From: Sepiola atlantica
Taxonomy: Eukaryota; Mollusca; Cephalopoda; Sepiida; Sepiolidae
Length of the DNA: 64,000 nucleotides
Assembly (NCBI GenBank): GCA_963556195.1
Contig: OY744519.1
Span: 109,625,532 to 109,689,531 of the forward strand
Reading direction: 5' to 3'
Made by a program: the position numbers and the translations under genes. Of the stretch, positions 12,538-22,373 are shown piece after piece. Every line of letters starts with the position of its first letter. Position 1 is the first letter of the stretch. The notes below the pieces were generated by a model. It did not search any database, was not told where the DNA came from, and saw nothing but the letters and a program-made list of their open reading frames with translations.

Positions 12538-12931
12538 ATATATGATATATAAAATTAAGTTGGTAAGATTTTTCAAATTAGACCCAAACAGCATTGTATC
12601 TAACAAATCGATATTTGATTCTGACTAACCAATCCTTTATATACATTTATACACTGTGTTCTTTACATAAACAAGAAATTCTAATCGATTTCATTGATTA
12701 CACATACGTTTTTCAGTAGCATACATGGACGCAAGATTCATCGTTTATTTTAAATTAATTTTTACGATTATTACAAATGGTAAATTTAAAATGGCGTCTA
12801 CAATCTCTGTACTTATTTTGTTATTTTGCTATATTTACATTACAATTTAAGAATTACAGTCAGAAGTTTATCATATATATGACTAGTTTTCCACAATCTT
12901 TCCATGTTTTGTTCCTATAATTTGTGACTGC

Positions 12932-13218
12932 ATTCAAACAAACAGTGGAAATACCTTCGTTTCTTACTTACACGTGCATATCAGAGCACAAAACCACTGG
13001 AATCGAATATAAAAACTTAAATCTTCACCAAGAACAGAAGACTACAGTTAAGTGACAACATTCCACATAAAAAAGAGAGAAAAAATATTGTCTGTATTTT
13101 CCTGAAAGACTCTTATATGGGTTGAAAATTAGAATTTTAAATGATATATATATTTATAAAAAAAATAATCTGCATTTTGACTGGTCTTTAAACCGTTATT
13201 CAAACAAACAGTGGAAAT
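12932..13218. repeat. 21-bp exact direct repeat, 266-bp spacing
   Basis: ATTCAAACAAACAGTGGAAAT occurs at 12932-12952 and again at 13198-13218. The copies lie in otherwise unrecognised sequence. Confidence 0.7.
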
Positions 13219-13223
13219 TTTTT

Positions 13224-13224
<1 letters not shown>

Positions 13225-13291
<67 letters not shown>
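13225..13291. repeat. (CA)n-(TA)n microsatellite
   Basis: Short (CA)n followed by about 27 TA units. Confidence 0.95.
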
Positions 13292-13294
<3 letters not shown>

Positions 13295-13739
13295 AAGAAT
13301 TGAGCTAATGGATATAAAAAACAATTACCAAATTAATCAAGTTAATGGTCCGATGAGATCTGAGGTTGAAATATGATCGTATGTATCTGTGTAGAAATTA
13401 AATTCCTATTTTATGAGATAAATCACACAAAATGTTGTCTTCTCCTGGGATCCGATAAAAATTTTTTGGAGGGGTTGAGGGGGGACCTCTAGCATGCTAA
13501 CTGTTTATGGGGTAGTCCGTACAATCAATTCTTGATCTTTAATTTCTTTTATTTTTCTGCATAATTAGACAGCATAGACATGCACAGTTTTCTGAACCAT
13601 TTGTTGAACTATGTTTTGAAATAGACCTGTTATGCAACGGATGAAGTGCTAAGTAATAATCAGTTCTAAGTGATGCTCTTCTGCAGGTTGAAAGTTAAAT
13701 CCACAGTACGGGTGATACTAACTATGCAATTAAAAATTA

Positions 13740-13985
13740 CTTAAGACTTCTACCCGATCACGGTAGATGGAGAGAGAACAAGCTACCCACACCCCTGGAC
13801 TACATAAGAGGTTCCGTTCAAAATTCTGTACAGATTCCCGAATGCAACTTAAAAATTCCCGAGTTCGACAAGACGCACTTGAACAAGATCAGAAGTTACA
13901 TCGGCCGAAACGTTTTAAGAATAACATCCATGATGAGGACAATAGTCAGAACAACCCAAATAATACATTTGTTGAATGGTTGTAA
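13740..13985 (+). mobile_element. PLE terminal-repeat-like fragment with eroded hammerhead core
   Basis: The block around 13876-13917 contains TTGAACA...TCGGCCGAAACGTT and is followed by ATGAGGACAATAGTCAGAAC and an AACCCAAATAATACAT word. The same arrangement recurs at 29160-29490 and, more diverged, at 53700-53800. The shared GGCCGAAACGTT resembles the 3' half of a type I hammerhead (G-A-A-A then a palindromic stem III). The 5' core here departs from CUGANGA at two positions. A 72-codon open frame crosses it but looks non-coding. Confidence 0.45.
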
Positions 13986-14399
13986 ATATCTATGATTATT
14001 AATGGTTGCTCGTGAGCAGGGAATATGTTGCAATGCAAATAGCAGGGTGTGGCTTTTCTTTGTTTTTATCTTTTAATCTGAGAGCGCAACTCGGTGTTTC
14101 AAGATCATCTTCATGAAGGTGATTATTGTCACTCTTAAATGAATGATGTTCAAACTGACCGTTTTTTTAAAAACTTTGTCTCAGACAAATAGCTAAACAT
14201 TCGAATTTTGTTATTTATGTTTTCATCTTGTTTTAGACACACCAGCCATATTCAATCTCTAACGAATTAGAAACAATAAGATCCTATATATCTGTAAAAT
14301 AAGTTCATAGGATTAAAAAAATATTACTATGTTTTAATAATTAGTATATTCACTTTCATGAAAAGTTTTTAACATAGATACTTTGTATTTAACAACCAG

Positions 14400-14400
<1 letters not shown>

Positions 14401-14457
<57 letters not shown>
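14401..14457. repeat. (TA)n microsatellite
   Basis: About 28 TA units, about 100 bp outside the left arm of the PLE at 14557. Confidence 0.95.
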
Positions 14458-14460
<3 letters not shown>

Positions 14461-14556
14461 GATTTTTCACTTATAAAATAGATCATTCAGTGAAGACCGG
14501 GGTTGTTCCAATAAAAAACAAGCTCGATGATACTCGATTACAGAGTACAGAGCATT

Positions 14557-14929
14557 TATATGTGATTTTATGAAGGCTTACCAAAGCATTCCTTTCAGGA
14601 CACCAATGATCACCATTAAAGATATTTTTTCTTACAAATACTATTTATTCAAATTAAATGTTTTTTCCTACACGTGTTTCACTACCAAGCAGTTACTTGC
14701 TTGGCAGATCATCAGGGAAATTAAATGTCTGGAATACTGGTTTCAACTGCCGACAAAACACAATGTTGCGTTGTAATAGTTGAGGTCACTTAAGAAGAGA
14801 AGAGGAAAAAAATAAAATAAAAATAAATAAAAATAAAAATAAAAATAAAAGTCAAACTTAAAAAGCAAGGAAGAACAACGATAAAAAAAATAAAAAAAAG
14901 AAAGTCCTAGAAAAGTCTTAGAAAAGTAG
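14557..14929 (-). repeat. Left inverted arm of PLE
   Basis: Inverted partner of 17265-17618. The arms match nearly base for base outside an A/T-rich (AAATA)n tract near 14810-14850 that is longer here. The near-identity implies either recent insertion or gene conversion between arms. Confidence 0.9.
14664..14720 (-). ncRNA. Hammerhead ribozyme (type I), left PLE arm
   Basis: Read on the minus strand: stem I TTTCC/GGAAA (5 bp), core CTGATGA, stem II of 10 bp (CTGCCAAGCA with TGCTTGGTAG, one G-U) and a 6-base loop, then GAAA, a palindromic stem III (ACACGTGT), and a UA cleavage position just before the 3' stem I strand. The self-complementary, loopless stem III is typical of PLE hammerheads thought to act as dimers. 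A U-U pair replaces the usual G-C at positions 10.1-11.1. Confidence 0.75.
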
Positions 14930-14955
14930 AAATTCGTGAAGTTGGAAGTAACGAA

Positions 14956-15773
14956 TTGAACTCACATGCTACCCAAACCGGGGGGGAAGGTAGGAAGAAA
15001 AATAGGAGAAGGACCACTACATGGTTCAACCCCCCCTATAGCCAGCATATTAAGACTAATATCCCAAAGATTTTTTATAGCATAGTGGAAAAAAACTTTC
15101 CAAGGGATAGCAGATTGGGGGGAATCATTAACAAAAATACTGTAAAACTGTCTTATTCAACCTGTAGAAATATAGCCACATCCATCATAGGATATAATAA
15201 TTCTAAGATAACTAAAACAAGGGAAGCCATGTTCTCTTCTGGTGTTGATCCCAGTAACACCAGTTCAGTGAGAACCTCCATTATAAATAACCATAGTAGT
15301 AGAACATCTAGCAGCGGCCCAGCACACAACTGTAACTGCAGAGCTTCTAACATCTGTCCACTGGGGGGGGGAACTGTAGAGTTTCAAGCATTGTCTACAA
15401 ATGCGATGTGATAACAGAGAGTAGTAGGAAATCATATATCGGTTCAACCGGGGGTGAGTTCAAAGATAGATTCAGAAACCACATGAGTTCCTTCAGGCGA
15501 GGCCAAAGGGAAGACATAGATAGGCCTAACACTTCTGTTGGCCGTTTTGTGAGAAACCTCATTGCTAGGCAAGACCCTTTCGAACTGAAATGGTCAATTT
15601 TAGGGAGGGCTAACAAATATAAACCGAACAAAAAGAAGAGATGCAACCTATGTGCATTGGAGTCGTACCACATCATGACATCTAGAGATAATTTACTGAA
15701 CGCTAGGCAGGAAATACTACAATGCTGTCTGCATAGAAACCGTTACCTGTTATCAAGCCTAAAACCTGGATAG
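14956..15773 (+). pseudogene. PLE reverse transcriptase C-terminus and GIY-YIG endonuclease
   Basis: The first frame (14956-15380) has TTTWFNPPYSQHIKTNIPK, then NKNTVKLSYSTCRNIATSII and a CNCRASNICPL cysteine motif, the conserved linker between RT and endonuclease in PLEs. A run of Gs at 15362-15370 breaks the frame. The next frame continues with SSIVYKCDV, KSYIGSTGGEFKDRFRNH (the Y-I-G and catalytic Arg of GIY-YIG), WSILGRANKY and CNLCALESYHIM to 15773. In intact PLEs this endonuclease nicks the target for primed reverse transcription. The RT catalytic core is missing upstream, so this copy cannot be autonomous. The start is not a real initiation site. Confidence 0.8.
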
Positions 15774-15779
15774 GAGGGG

Positions 15780-17260
15780 AATTGGGGGAAGTATAAACTT
15801 ACAGCAGAGATAGGCAGGATGGACACTTCCTGAGGCAATCTGGGGCAATAATTAGTGTATAATATGGAGGATGAGAATTAGTAACACGTACTTATGCTAA
15901 GATATGTCTTGATTCAATTATTAGCGGATACTCGAGACTTAGGTTGGGGGTGATAAGATAGGAATATTCTATCGGAATAAGGCCCAGTGATAGTCAACTA
16001 TAGTAAATACTTATTCAGCGGAATAGAGGGGGGAAATTTTGTTACATATAAAAAGATAGTGGAATAATAAATAATAAATCACAATTTATTCTCAGAAATA
16101 GATATATTATACGAAATGCATTGGGAATTTCAAGTAATTTTAAGTGAAAAATAAGAAATAGTAACCTGGATGCTATCACTATTTAATTAAATTAGGTTAA
16201 ATTAAATTAGTTTTTAATTAGATTAAAATAAATAAAACAATTTGGTGGCAGGAATGGGGGAAAAATAATTAAGGAAAAAATAATTTTAAAAACATGCATG
16301 CCGACACGGACTTAATTTCTAAAAATAGAAACAATTGGATTTTTATAAAAAGTATTTTGTACGGGATTTTAAATTAGTAATAATAAAGTCTCCTGTTATT
16401 TAACGAGTAAGAGTGATATTTTCCCGTAAAGTTGACAAAAAAATAAACCGGTCCATTAAAAAAAGTTTTTTTTTTTTTTTTTTTTTTTCAAAATAGAAAA
16501 TAGATTTCTGATAACGATATTCCGTAGTAACATTTATTTATGGAATATAGAATAATATTCTCCACAGAGAGTTGCAAACAGACACAGCCGTTAAGGAAAT
16601 ATTTTAAATGATTTAAAATAATAACTAGATTTTTGTAGAAGGCCTTTTTATAATAACGGTTTATTTTTGATATATGAATAATCTTTTAAAAACAAATTCT
16701 GCGGGATGGGCTTTTTTCGCTTCGTTAAACAACAAAACGATAATAATTCGGCAGTTAACTAAATGAAGGATATTTTCCCAAAATGTAAAATGACGTCCCA
16801 GACACTAGATAATTAATTTCTGTAAGGAATAGGTTTAATAATAAATATTTTTAGAAACAGTATTTTGAATAAATAGTTTCTATATTAGGATTTTTTCTTA
16901 ATGTAAGGGAGTTTTTCTGCGGGATTGACATTCAACTCGTCGTGTGTTTGTTCCGAAGGGTAATAAATCAACAATTGAAATAAGACTCTTTGAACTCGGA
17001 CGAACATTTGTGTTGACTTTTCTTTGTGAGAAGTTGGATTTAGAATTCCCATACTATCATTGGATTGGAATGGTAACTTGTGAGCGGTTTCTTGAATGAT
17101 TTAGTTCTTTTGTTTTCTTGTGGGGGGGGGGGGGGATTTATTCATCATTGTACCGGCCGACGTGAAAGTGTATTATCGCACATTGTTCCGGTTTTATGGT
17201 TTTATTGAATGTATTTGGGACCGATTATTTGCTTGTTGGCTTGGTGGAAGAAATAATGAA
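15780..17260. other. Non-coding interior of PLE, AT-rich
   Basis: No open frame with recognisable content. It includes a 22-base T run at about 16468 and a run of Gs near 17124-17135. It could be a 3' untranslated region or a later insertion; boundaries are not visible. Confidence 0.4.
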
Positions 17261-17264
17261 CGAG

Positions 17265-17610
17265 CTACTTTTCTAAGACTTTTCTAGGACTTTCTTTTTT
17301 TTTTTTTTATCGTTGTTCTTCCTTGCTTTTTAAGTTTGACTTTTATTTTTATTTTTATTTTATTTTTTTCCTCTTCTCTTCTTAAGTGACCTCAACTATT
17401 ACAACGCCACATTGTGTTTTGTCGGCAGTTGAAACCAGTATTCCAGACATTTAATTTCCCTGATGATCTGCCAAGCAAGTAACTGCTTGGTAGTGAAACT
17501 CGTGTAGGAAAAAACATTTAATTTGAATAAATAGTATTTGTAAGAAAAAATATCTTTAATGGTGATCATTGGTGTCCTGAAAGGAATGCTTTGGTAAGCC
17601 TTCATAAAAT

Positions 17611-17618
<8 letters not shown>
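17265..17618 (+). repeat. Right inverted arm of PLE
   Basis: Inverted partner of 14557-14929. It ends directly in the (TA)n microsatellite at 17613-17660. Confidence 0.9.
17455..17511 (+). ncRNA. Hammerhead ribozyme (type I), right PLE arm
   Basis: Stem I TTTCC 17455-17459 pairs with GGAAA 17507-17511. Core CTGATGA is 17460-17466 and GAAA 17495-17498. Stem II pairs 17468-17477 with 17484-17493. Stem III is ACTCGTGT (17498-17505), one change from the perfect palindrome in the left arm. The predicted cut is after A17506. T17467 and T17494 face each other at the base of stem II. Confidence 0.75.

Positions 17619-17660
<42 letters not shown>
17613..17660. repeat. (TA)n microsatellite
   Basis: TA repeat abutting the end of the right PLE arm. 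Confidence 0.9.
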
Positions 17661-17664
<4 letters not shown>

Positions 17665-17756
17665 TGATTTTTTGAGGAGTACAACATTTTATTATCGCAA
17701 GCGTGAAGGGAAGACGAATTTTATCGTTCATGATTAAAAGTTAATCAAGAAGAAAA

Positions 17757-17815
17757 AAAAGAAAACGCCAGCCGACCGGTTTCGCCCTCTCTTAACAAAT
17801 GCTGTATCGAAGGAT
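17757..17815 (-). ncRNA. Hammerhead 3' half, eroded 5' core
   Basis: On the minus strand GAGAGGGC is followed by GAAA, a palindromic stem III ACCGGT and C, giving a canonical GUC cleavage triplet. The expected CUGANGA upstream is degraded (GTTAAGAG). It lies 3' of the GIY-YIG fragment at 17915-18250 on the same strand, where a PLE terminal repeat would be. Confidence 0.35.
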
Positions 17816-17914
17816 TTAAAAAAAAAACGAGGGATTTAAAAAAAAAGAGGGGTGAAAAGAGAGAGTACAGAATATAAAATAGCGTTATGGTATATGTACA
17901 ATGGAGGATGGATA

Positions 17915-18250
17915 TTAGAGACTGATCACATCTAGTCCTAATAGACACTCCCTTTGTTTACAAAGCGAAAGACGTTTAAGACGAACGTGGATCGTCTCCA
18001 AGATTTTTAGATGGTATAATGAGTGAGCATGACTGAGAATGGTGAAGGAGTCCATGCTAAAATTCCTAGCGCACGGCGGGTTTTTAAGTAAATGGTCTGT
18101 AATGGAAGACTTGTATGTGTTATTTTGAACGTCCGTTGATCCGAAGGTTCTATTCGTGATTTTACTCGGAATGCGCTGTTGGACTCTACTATCCAATCTT
18201 AATGTCGTCCTACCCACGTAGTCAGTACTACAACTACATTTAAAATGATA
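17915..18250 (-). pseudogene. PLE GIY-YIG endonuclease fragment
   Basis: The minus strand encodes VGRTTLRLDSRVQQRIPSK at its start, then ITDHLLKNPP and LETIHVRLKRLSLCKQRECL at the end. The (Y)VGRT...R pattern, the spacing to the histidine-containing DHLL and the terminal L-x-E...R-x-x-L-C-x-Q block match the GIY-YIG domain of Penelope-like elements of a different lineage from the copy at 15.4 kb. The RT is absent. The frame is open for 100 codons. A hammerhead remnant lies downstream (17757-17815) and a complete hammerhead lies upstream on the other strand (18501-18548). Confidence 0.65.
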
Positions 18251-18458
18251 AATTACATTATTTTTATGGTGGTGGTGGTGGTGGGGAGGGGGGGGGATAA
18301 AACGTCTTTACAAGAGGACGTCAATAAAGGTTTTACAGAAAACATAACACACACATTCGAAGAAAAATAACAATTTTCAACTGCTGAGCTGATTTGCTTA
18401 CCGAATTTCTCACTTACTGTGCCTAACCAAGGTAAACGAATGTATATCGGACATTTAG

Positions 18459-18461
<3 letters not shown>

Positions 18462-18492
<31 letters not shown>
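18462..18492. repeat. (TA)n microsatellite
   Basis: About 15 TA units next to the hammerhead at 18501. Confidence 0.9.
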
Positions 18493-18495
<3 letters not shown>

Positions 18496-18500
18496 CTCCT

Positions 18501-18548
18501 CCCATACTGATGATTGCAGGTTTGGCATGAAACACATGTGTATATGGG
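18501..18548 (+). ncRNA. Hammerhead ribozyme (type I), best preserved
   Basis: Stem I CCCATA (18501-18506) pairs perfectly with TATGGG (18543-18548). Core CTGATGA is 18507-18513. Stem II is TGC/GCA (18515-18517 with 18525-18527) with a 7-base loop. GAAA is 18529-18532. Stem III is the 10-base palindrome ACACATGTGT (18532-18541). The predicted cut is after A18542. T18514 and T18528 form a U-U at 10.1-11.1, as in the hammerheads of the PLE at 14.5-17.6 kb although stems I and II differ in sequence. Confidence 0.8.
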
Positions 18549-18559
18549 TCAATTTGAAA

Positions 18560-19130
18560 ATAATATTTATTTATAAATAATTGTTCAAAGCTCTCGCTAG
18601 ATGAACCACTTTAAGTAAGTTTACGACAAGCAGTCATTAATAGCATAATGCAATACTATAGGCCCCACCTATTGAGTTCTGATTGACAGCTTGCTAACAT
18701 GCCCGCTGAATTTGGCATTTAGACTTTGATTTACTCTCCCATTTCCACGGCAATGCGTGTTGACCGCAACGGTTAGTGCCCCAACTACTGAGTCAAGAAT
18801 GACTTTCGTATTGGCATTCGAATCATGCGACCGGCAGGGATTGTCTTCTCCCATAATGATCAAAAGGAAAAAGAAAAAAACACTTTGCTTTGACAAGGAA
18901 AATTTAAATTTTTGAAAGCTCAGATTAAAATAAATTTTATTTATTTTAAAAAATACATCGTTATGGTTTTCTCAAAAAAATAATACTCTTAATAATGTTT
19001 AAAAAATATGTCTACACCTCTACTGATTCAAACAAGCATAACAGCGCTAAAATAGACATAACCGGATTGTTCTTTCTGACACCACGAAGTCCACTGCTAT
19101 CGGACAAGGAAAAGGAAAAAGAAAACACTT
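18560..19130. other. Unrecognised sequence
   Basis: The stretch 18670-18900 is less AT-rich and includes a GATTCGAATGCC word on the minus strand that resembles a Pol III B box, but no tRNA fold was visible. Confidence 0.3.
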
Positions 19131-19139
19131 TTACAAGGA

Positions 19140-19650
19140 TAACTATATTTATGCCGCCTTATGAAGATTAAAATCAAGATATAATGCCACAAAACCTTCT
19201 TAGAATCCTTATTTCAAATTTTGAGCAAAATCCATTACATGATTTTGATTCTAGAAAATATCTAAAATTTAAGGCTTAAGCTCAAGGAGTCTTAAAAAGA
19301 AATTGAAATTCAGGGAATTTTTCTTTTTTGGTGTCAAATTACTATGGATAAAATGTAATGCTAATTTGAAATATTTTAATTTTCAAATAAGAGGTGTCCA
19401 TATTATACCCCCAACCCTTTAAAATACTCCAAAGAAACTGCAATTTGGAGAATATTTATTAATTTATGTCTAATACTTATTGTTAAAATTTCACAAAAAT
19501 AGGAGATATCTGAATTTTCACAGAGCGCTTCCGGCTTTCTCTTTGCCTGCAACTAAATGAAACTAAATGTATACCACATTATTCACCCTTACGCCTAGCA
19601 GTTGTGTTCTAAAATTCATAATGATTGGTTAATCAGTTGATTATGTTGGT
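19140..19650 (+). repeat. Dispersed repeat, copy 1
   Basis: About 500 bp align with 24410-24910 at roughly three quarters identity, for example CTTATGAAGATTAAAATCAA, ATCCATTACATGATTTT and TTTGGAGAATATT. No coding, no terminal repeats and no tRNA-like head were seen, so the class is unknown. Confidence 0.75.
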
Positions 19651-19844
19651 ATGACTATTTTCTATTTCACAATTTAAGTTAAGGTCCCTTATTTGTTTCA
19701 CTGTTATATAGTTGAATCCCTTTTCGTATGTGTGAATTTTCCAGCTGTTAGTCGGCTTATTCAAGTTCTAAGTATGCGATATGTTAAACTTAGGAATTTA
19801 AACTGCATTTCTTTTTTCGTTTATAAATTGCTCAAAGCTTCTTT

Positions 19845-19848
<4 letters not shown>

Positions 19849-19893
<45 letters not shown>
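19849..19893. repeat. (TA)n microsatellite
   Basis: About 22 TA units. Confidence 0.95.
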
Positions 19894-19900
<7 letters not shown>

Positions 19901-20015
19901 GAACTAAAATCGGACACTTGCTTGCATTCGGACAGCTTTTTGCCTTTTTTATTTTTCCCCCCACAATCTTTGTTTATGAATCTTGGCTTTTCGTCAACTT
20001 ATCTATCCCAGCAAT

Positions 20016-20063
20016 TTCCTCTGATGATAAAATTTTGATCTTTGGAAAGCCTGGCTTAAGGAA
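20016..20063 (+). ncRNA. Hammerhead-like sequence
   Basis: Core CTGATGA (20021-20027) and GAAA (20045-20048) are intact. Stem I TTCCT (20016-20020) can pair with AGGAA (20059-20063). Stem III is AGCC-T-GGCT (20048-20056). Stem II is weak (AAA/TTT plus U-G). One extra base (A20058) lies between the expected cleavage position and stem I, so it is likely eroded. Confidence 0.45.
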
Positions 20064-20167
20064 AAAAATAATTAAATAAATTGCTTTTTTGCGGAATATA
20101 CCTTGCATTGAGCAACTGAATTAAAAAAAGATTTGCCTCCGTCGCTTTTCTAATTTCCTTTCATCCT

Positions 20168-20530
<363 letters not shown>

Positions 20531-20536
20531 TTTATG

Positions 20537-20600
20537 TATCTATTAATAACGGAGATAATGTATCTGTCTGTCTGTCCATCTGAAGCCGAAAATATATTAT
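20537..20600 (+). repeat. Single diverged unit of the 56.1-56.5 kb minisatellite
   Basis: ATTAATAACGGAGATAATGT, then CATCTGAAGCCGAAAATATA, matches the reverse complement of the ~60-bp unit at 56.1-56.5 kb. Confidence 0.5.
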
Positions 20601-21006
20601 TAGTCTTGATCGCTCTCTTTTCATATCTACTTATCAGCTCCTATTATCTTTTTCTTTCACAATGTTTGTTCTGTGTTTACCATTTGACCAAGTGATAGCA
20701 TAATTTTTAAAAGTAATTCTTAAAAGCATATTTCTGAAAAAATAAATAATTCAATATTGAAATGATAAGTTTTAAAACTATAATTTCACTATTCATGGCT
20801 CATTTTCTAAACACATAATTTTACTAAATGACGTGACGATAGTGCTGCACACATATACCCATGCAGGCATGAGTAACTAAAGAAAAATAAAATATTAATG
20901 AACTAAACAGAAACTTTTTCCTATGAAATTAAAAATAATCTATAATGTGGTAGCGTTAAAATTAACTAAAAATCAATTTTTGCAATTTTGGAAAGTTCAC
21001 ATTGTT

Positions 21007-21045
21007 CAGGCCAGAATCAAAGTGTAATATCTGTAATATCTGTTC
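21007..21045 (+). repeat. U2 snRNA-like head fragment
   Basis: GGCCAGAATCAAAGTGTAAT then ATCTGTTC follows the U2 5' region, with a small internal duplication (AATATCTGT twice). No SINE tail was identified after it. Confidence 0.5.
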
Positions 21046-21463
21046 TGTCATGGGTCGGAAGATGATAAATCCTTCACAGTTATGCCAATTTTTATTTCTG
21101 TTCCCAGTTTGATTTTGGCCATATGAAAAAACTGATGTCGTGTCTAATTAAATATAGACAATGTGTTAATATAAAAAATTGGCACAAATACCACAAACTC
21201 AAGTTACTACATAGTTATATACAGAGAGACAATATATAGGTTGTCAAATTGTAAAAAATCGCTTCACCTTTGGGTATTCAATTAGGTCATCAGTAACCAA
21301 ACCGGCTCCCTACAAAATTTGACAAATAAGAAACCAACGTACCATTGTATGGAGATGGTGAACAAAGTCAGGTGGGTTCCCTACCTGATCCGGAAGTCCT
21401 TCCTCAATGTAACAGCAGACAGTTTCGGCCTCTTATACATATCTCTGGTACGGCCCATTAAGG

Positions 21464-21801
21464 GGTGCTTGTATAATAAAAGTCCGAAAAAGTTTTTTTG
21501 TCTTTTACTGTTTGAGAGGTAAATAAGGGGCAGGTAACTCTTACAATGAATTTTAAACACTATTTTCCAGTAATCAAAACTGATGGCTTTAATTGGTTAG
21601 GGTTTAGGGTTAGGGTTAGAAAAATATTGTTCGAAACCTCTCCAACACTAAAAGACAAAAAAACTTTTTTTCGGCTTTTTATTATACAAGCACCGAAAAT
21701 CTTGCTTAAAATTCGAAGTAAGAGTTACCTGCCCCTTATTTACCTCTCAAACAGTAAAAGACAAACAAAACTTTTTTTCGGACTTTTATTATACAAGCAC
21801 C
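21464..21801. mobile_element. MITE with long terminal inverted repeats and 8-bp target duplication
   Basis: Ends GGTGCTTGTATAATAAAAGT and its reverse complement continue for about 85 bp on each side (left to about 21545, right from about 21720). The direct repeat CATTAAGG at 21456-21463 and 21802-21809 flanks it, and joining the flanks restores the LINE reading frame VRPIKEYA, so the insertion is precise. An 8-bp duplication suggests hAT-type mobilisation, though the end sequence is not a typical hAT end. A second partial copy of the terminus lies inside at about 21645-21694. No transposase is encoded. Confidence 0.85.
21595..21619. repeat. Telomere-like TTAGGG motif inside the MITE
   Basis: GGTTAGGGTTTAGGGTTAGG is a short imperfect array between the MITE arms. 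Confidence 0.7.
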
Positions 21802-22373
21802 CATTAAGGAGTATGCCATCCAAGCAGCAAATCCTTATCTACAAAAGATGTTGTATATCTGGAGTGTGTTCAATGTTTGGCAACCATTTGAGCAGCGGAG
21901 GATGCAAGGAAGCTTGATTCCGGCATACATCATCATGAATGGGAATTTAAATCTACTTTTTGAGGGTTTTTTCACCCCAGCACCAAGTGATGGACTATGT
22001 GGGCACCTGCAAAAGATGTACCACCGTCGTTTTCGGCTCAATAGAAGAAAGGCAGTGCTCTCTGTTTTTGTTTCTGCTCTGTGAAACAACCTATTAGAGG
22101 AGGTTGTAACCATGACTACCATATCCAAGTTTAAAGCAGCCTTGGGCAAACATTCAGACTATATGTGCATGTAAATAACTTCTACATGGCTTGTTGCACT
22201 TTGCTACTTTTTGCCGAATAAATTTGAATTCGAAGTGGGGGGGGGGGTCTAAACACCCAGAAGATGAACCCCTCAACGTCCATTTTGTACAAAATAAAAT
22301 TGATAGTAGCCGAGTAATCAGTTAAGCAGTCGTAATTATCTTTAAAAAATACTTACTGAAAAAAAAAAACTAC

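Larger units (their letters stand above)
14557..17618 (+). mobile_element. Penelope-like element bounded by inverted terminal arms
   Basis: Arms 14557-14929 and 17265-17618 are near-identical inverted copies (differences are a few substitutions and the number of AAATA-type units). Between them a plus-strand reading frame encodes the end of a PLE reverse transcriptase and a GIY-YIG endonuclease (14956-15773). Each arm contains a hammerhead ribozyme. PLEs are known to have pseudo-LTRs in direct or inverted order and hammerhead motifs within them, which fits this structure. The element lacks the RT core, so it is 5'-truncated or internally deleted. 15780-17260 inside the element shows no coding. 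Confidence 0.8.
21330..22230 (+). mobile_element. CR1-like LINE 3' end, interrupted by a MITE
   Basis: Plus-strand reading gives LIRKSFLNVTADSFGLLYIS then LVRPI, is broken by an insertion at 21464-21801, and resumes KEYAIQAANPYLQK. Further downstream come SDGLCGHLQKMYHRRFRL, NRRKAVLSVFVSAL and TMTTISKFKAALGKH. This is the C-terminal part of a non-LTR RT of CR1/Rex/L2-like type. The 3' end lies near TAAATTTGAATTCGAA at about 22230. The copy has frameshifts and is 5'-truncated. Confidence 0.7.

Noticed and set aside
14090..14145. Minus-strand CATGAAGATGATCTTGAAACACC as a hammerhead
   Set aside because: The first core base is changed and stem II would use core bases; stem I not found.
21250..21300. 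Minus-strand CTGATGACCT...AGGTGAAG as another hammerhead
   Set aside because: GAAA is GAAG, and neither stem I nor stem III could be paired.
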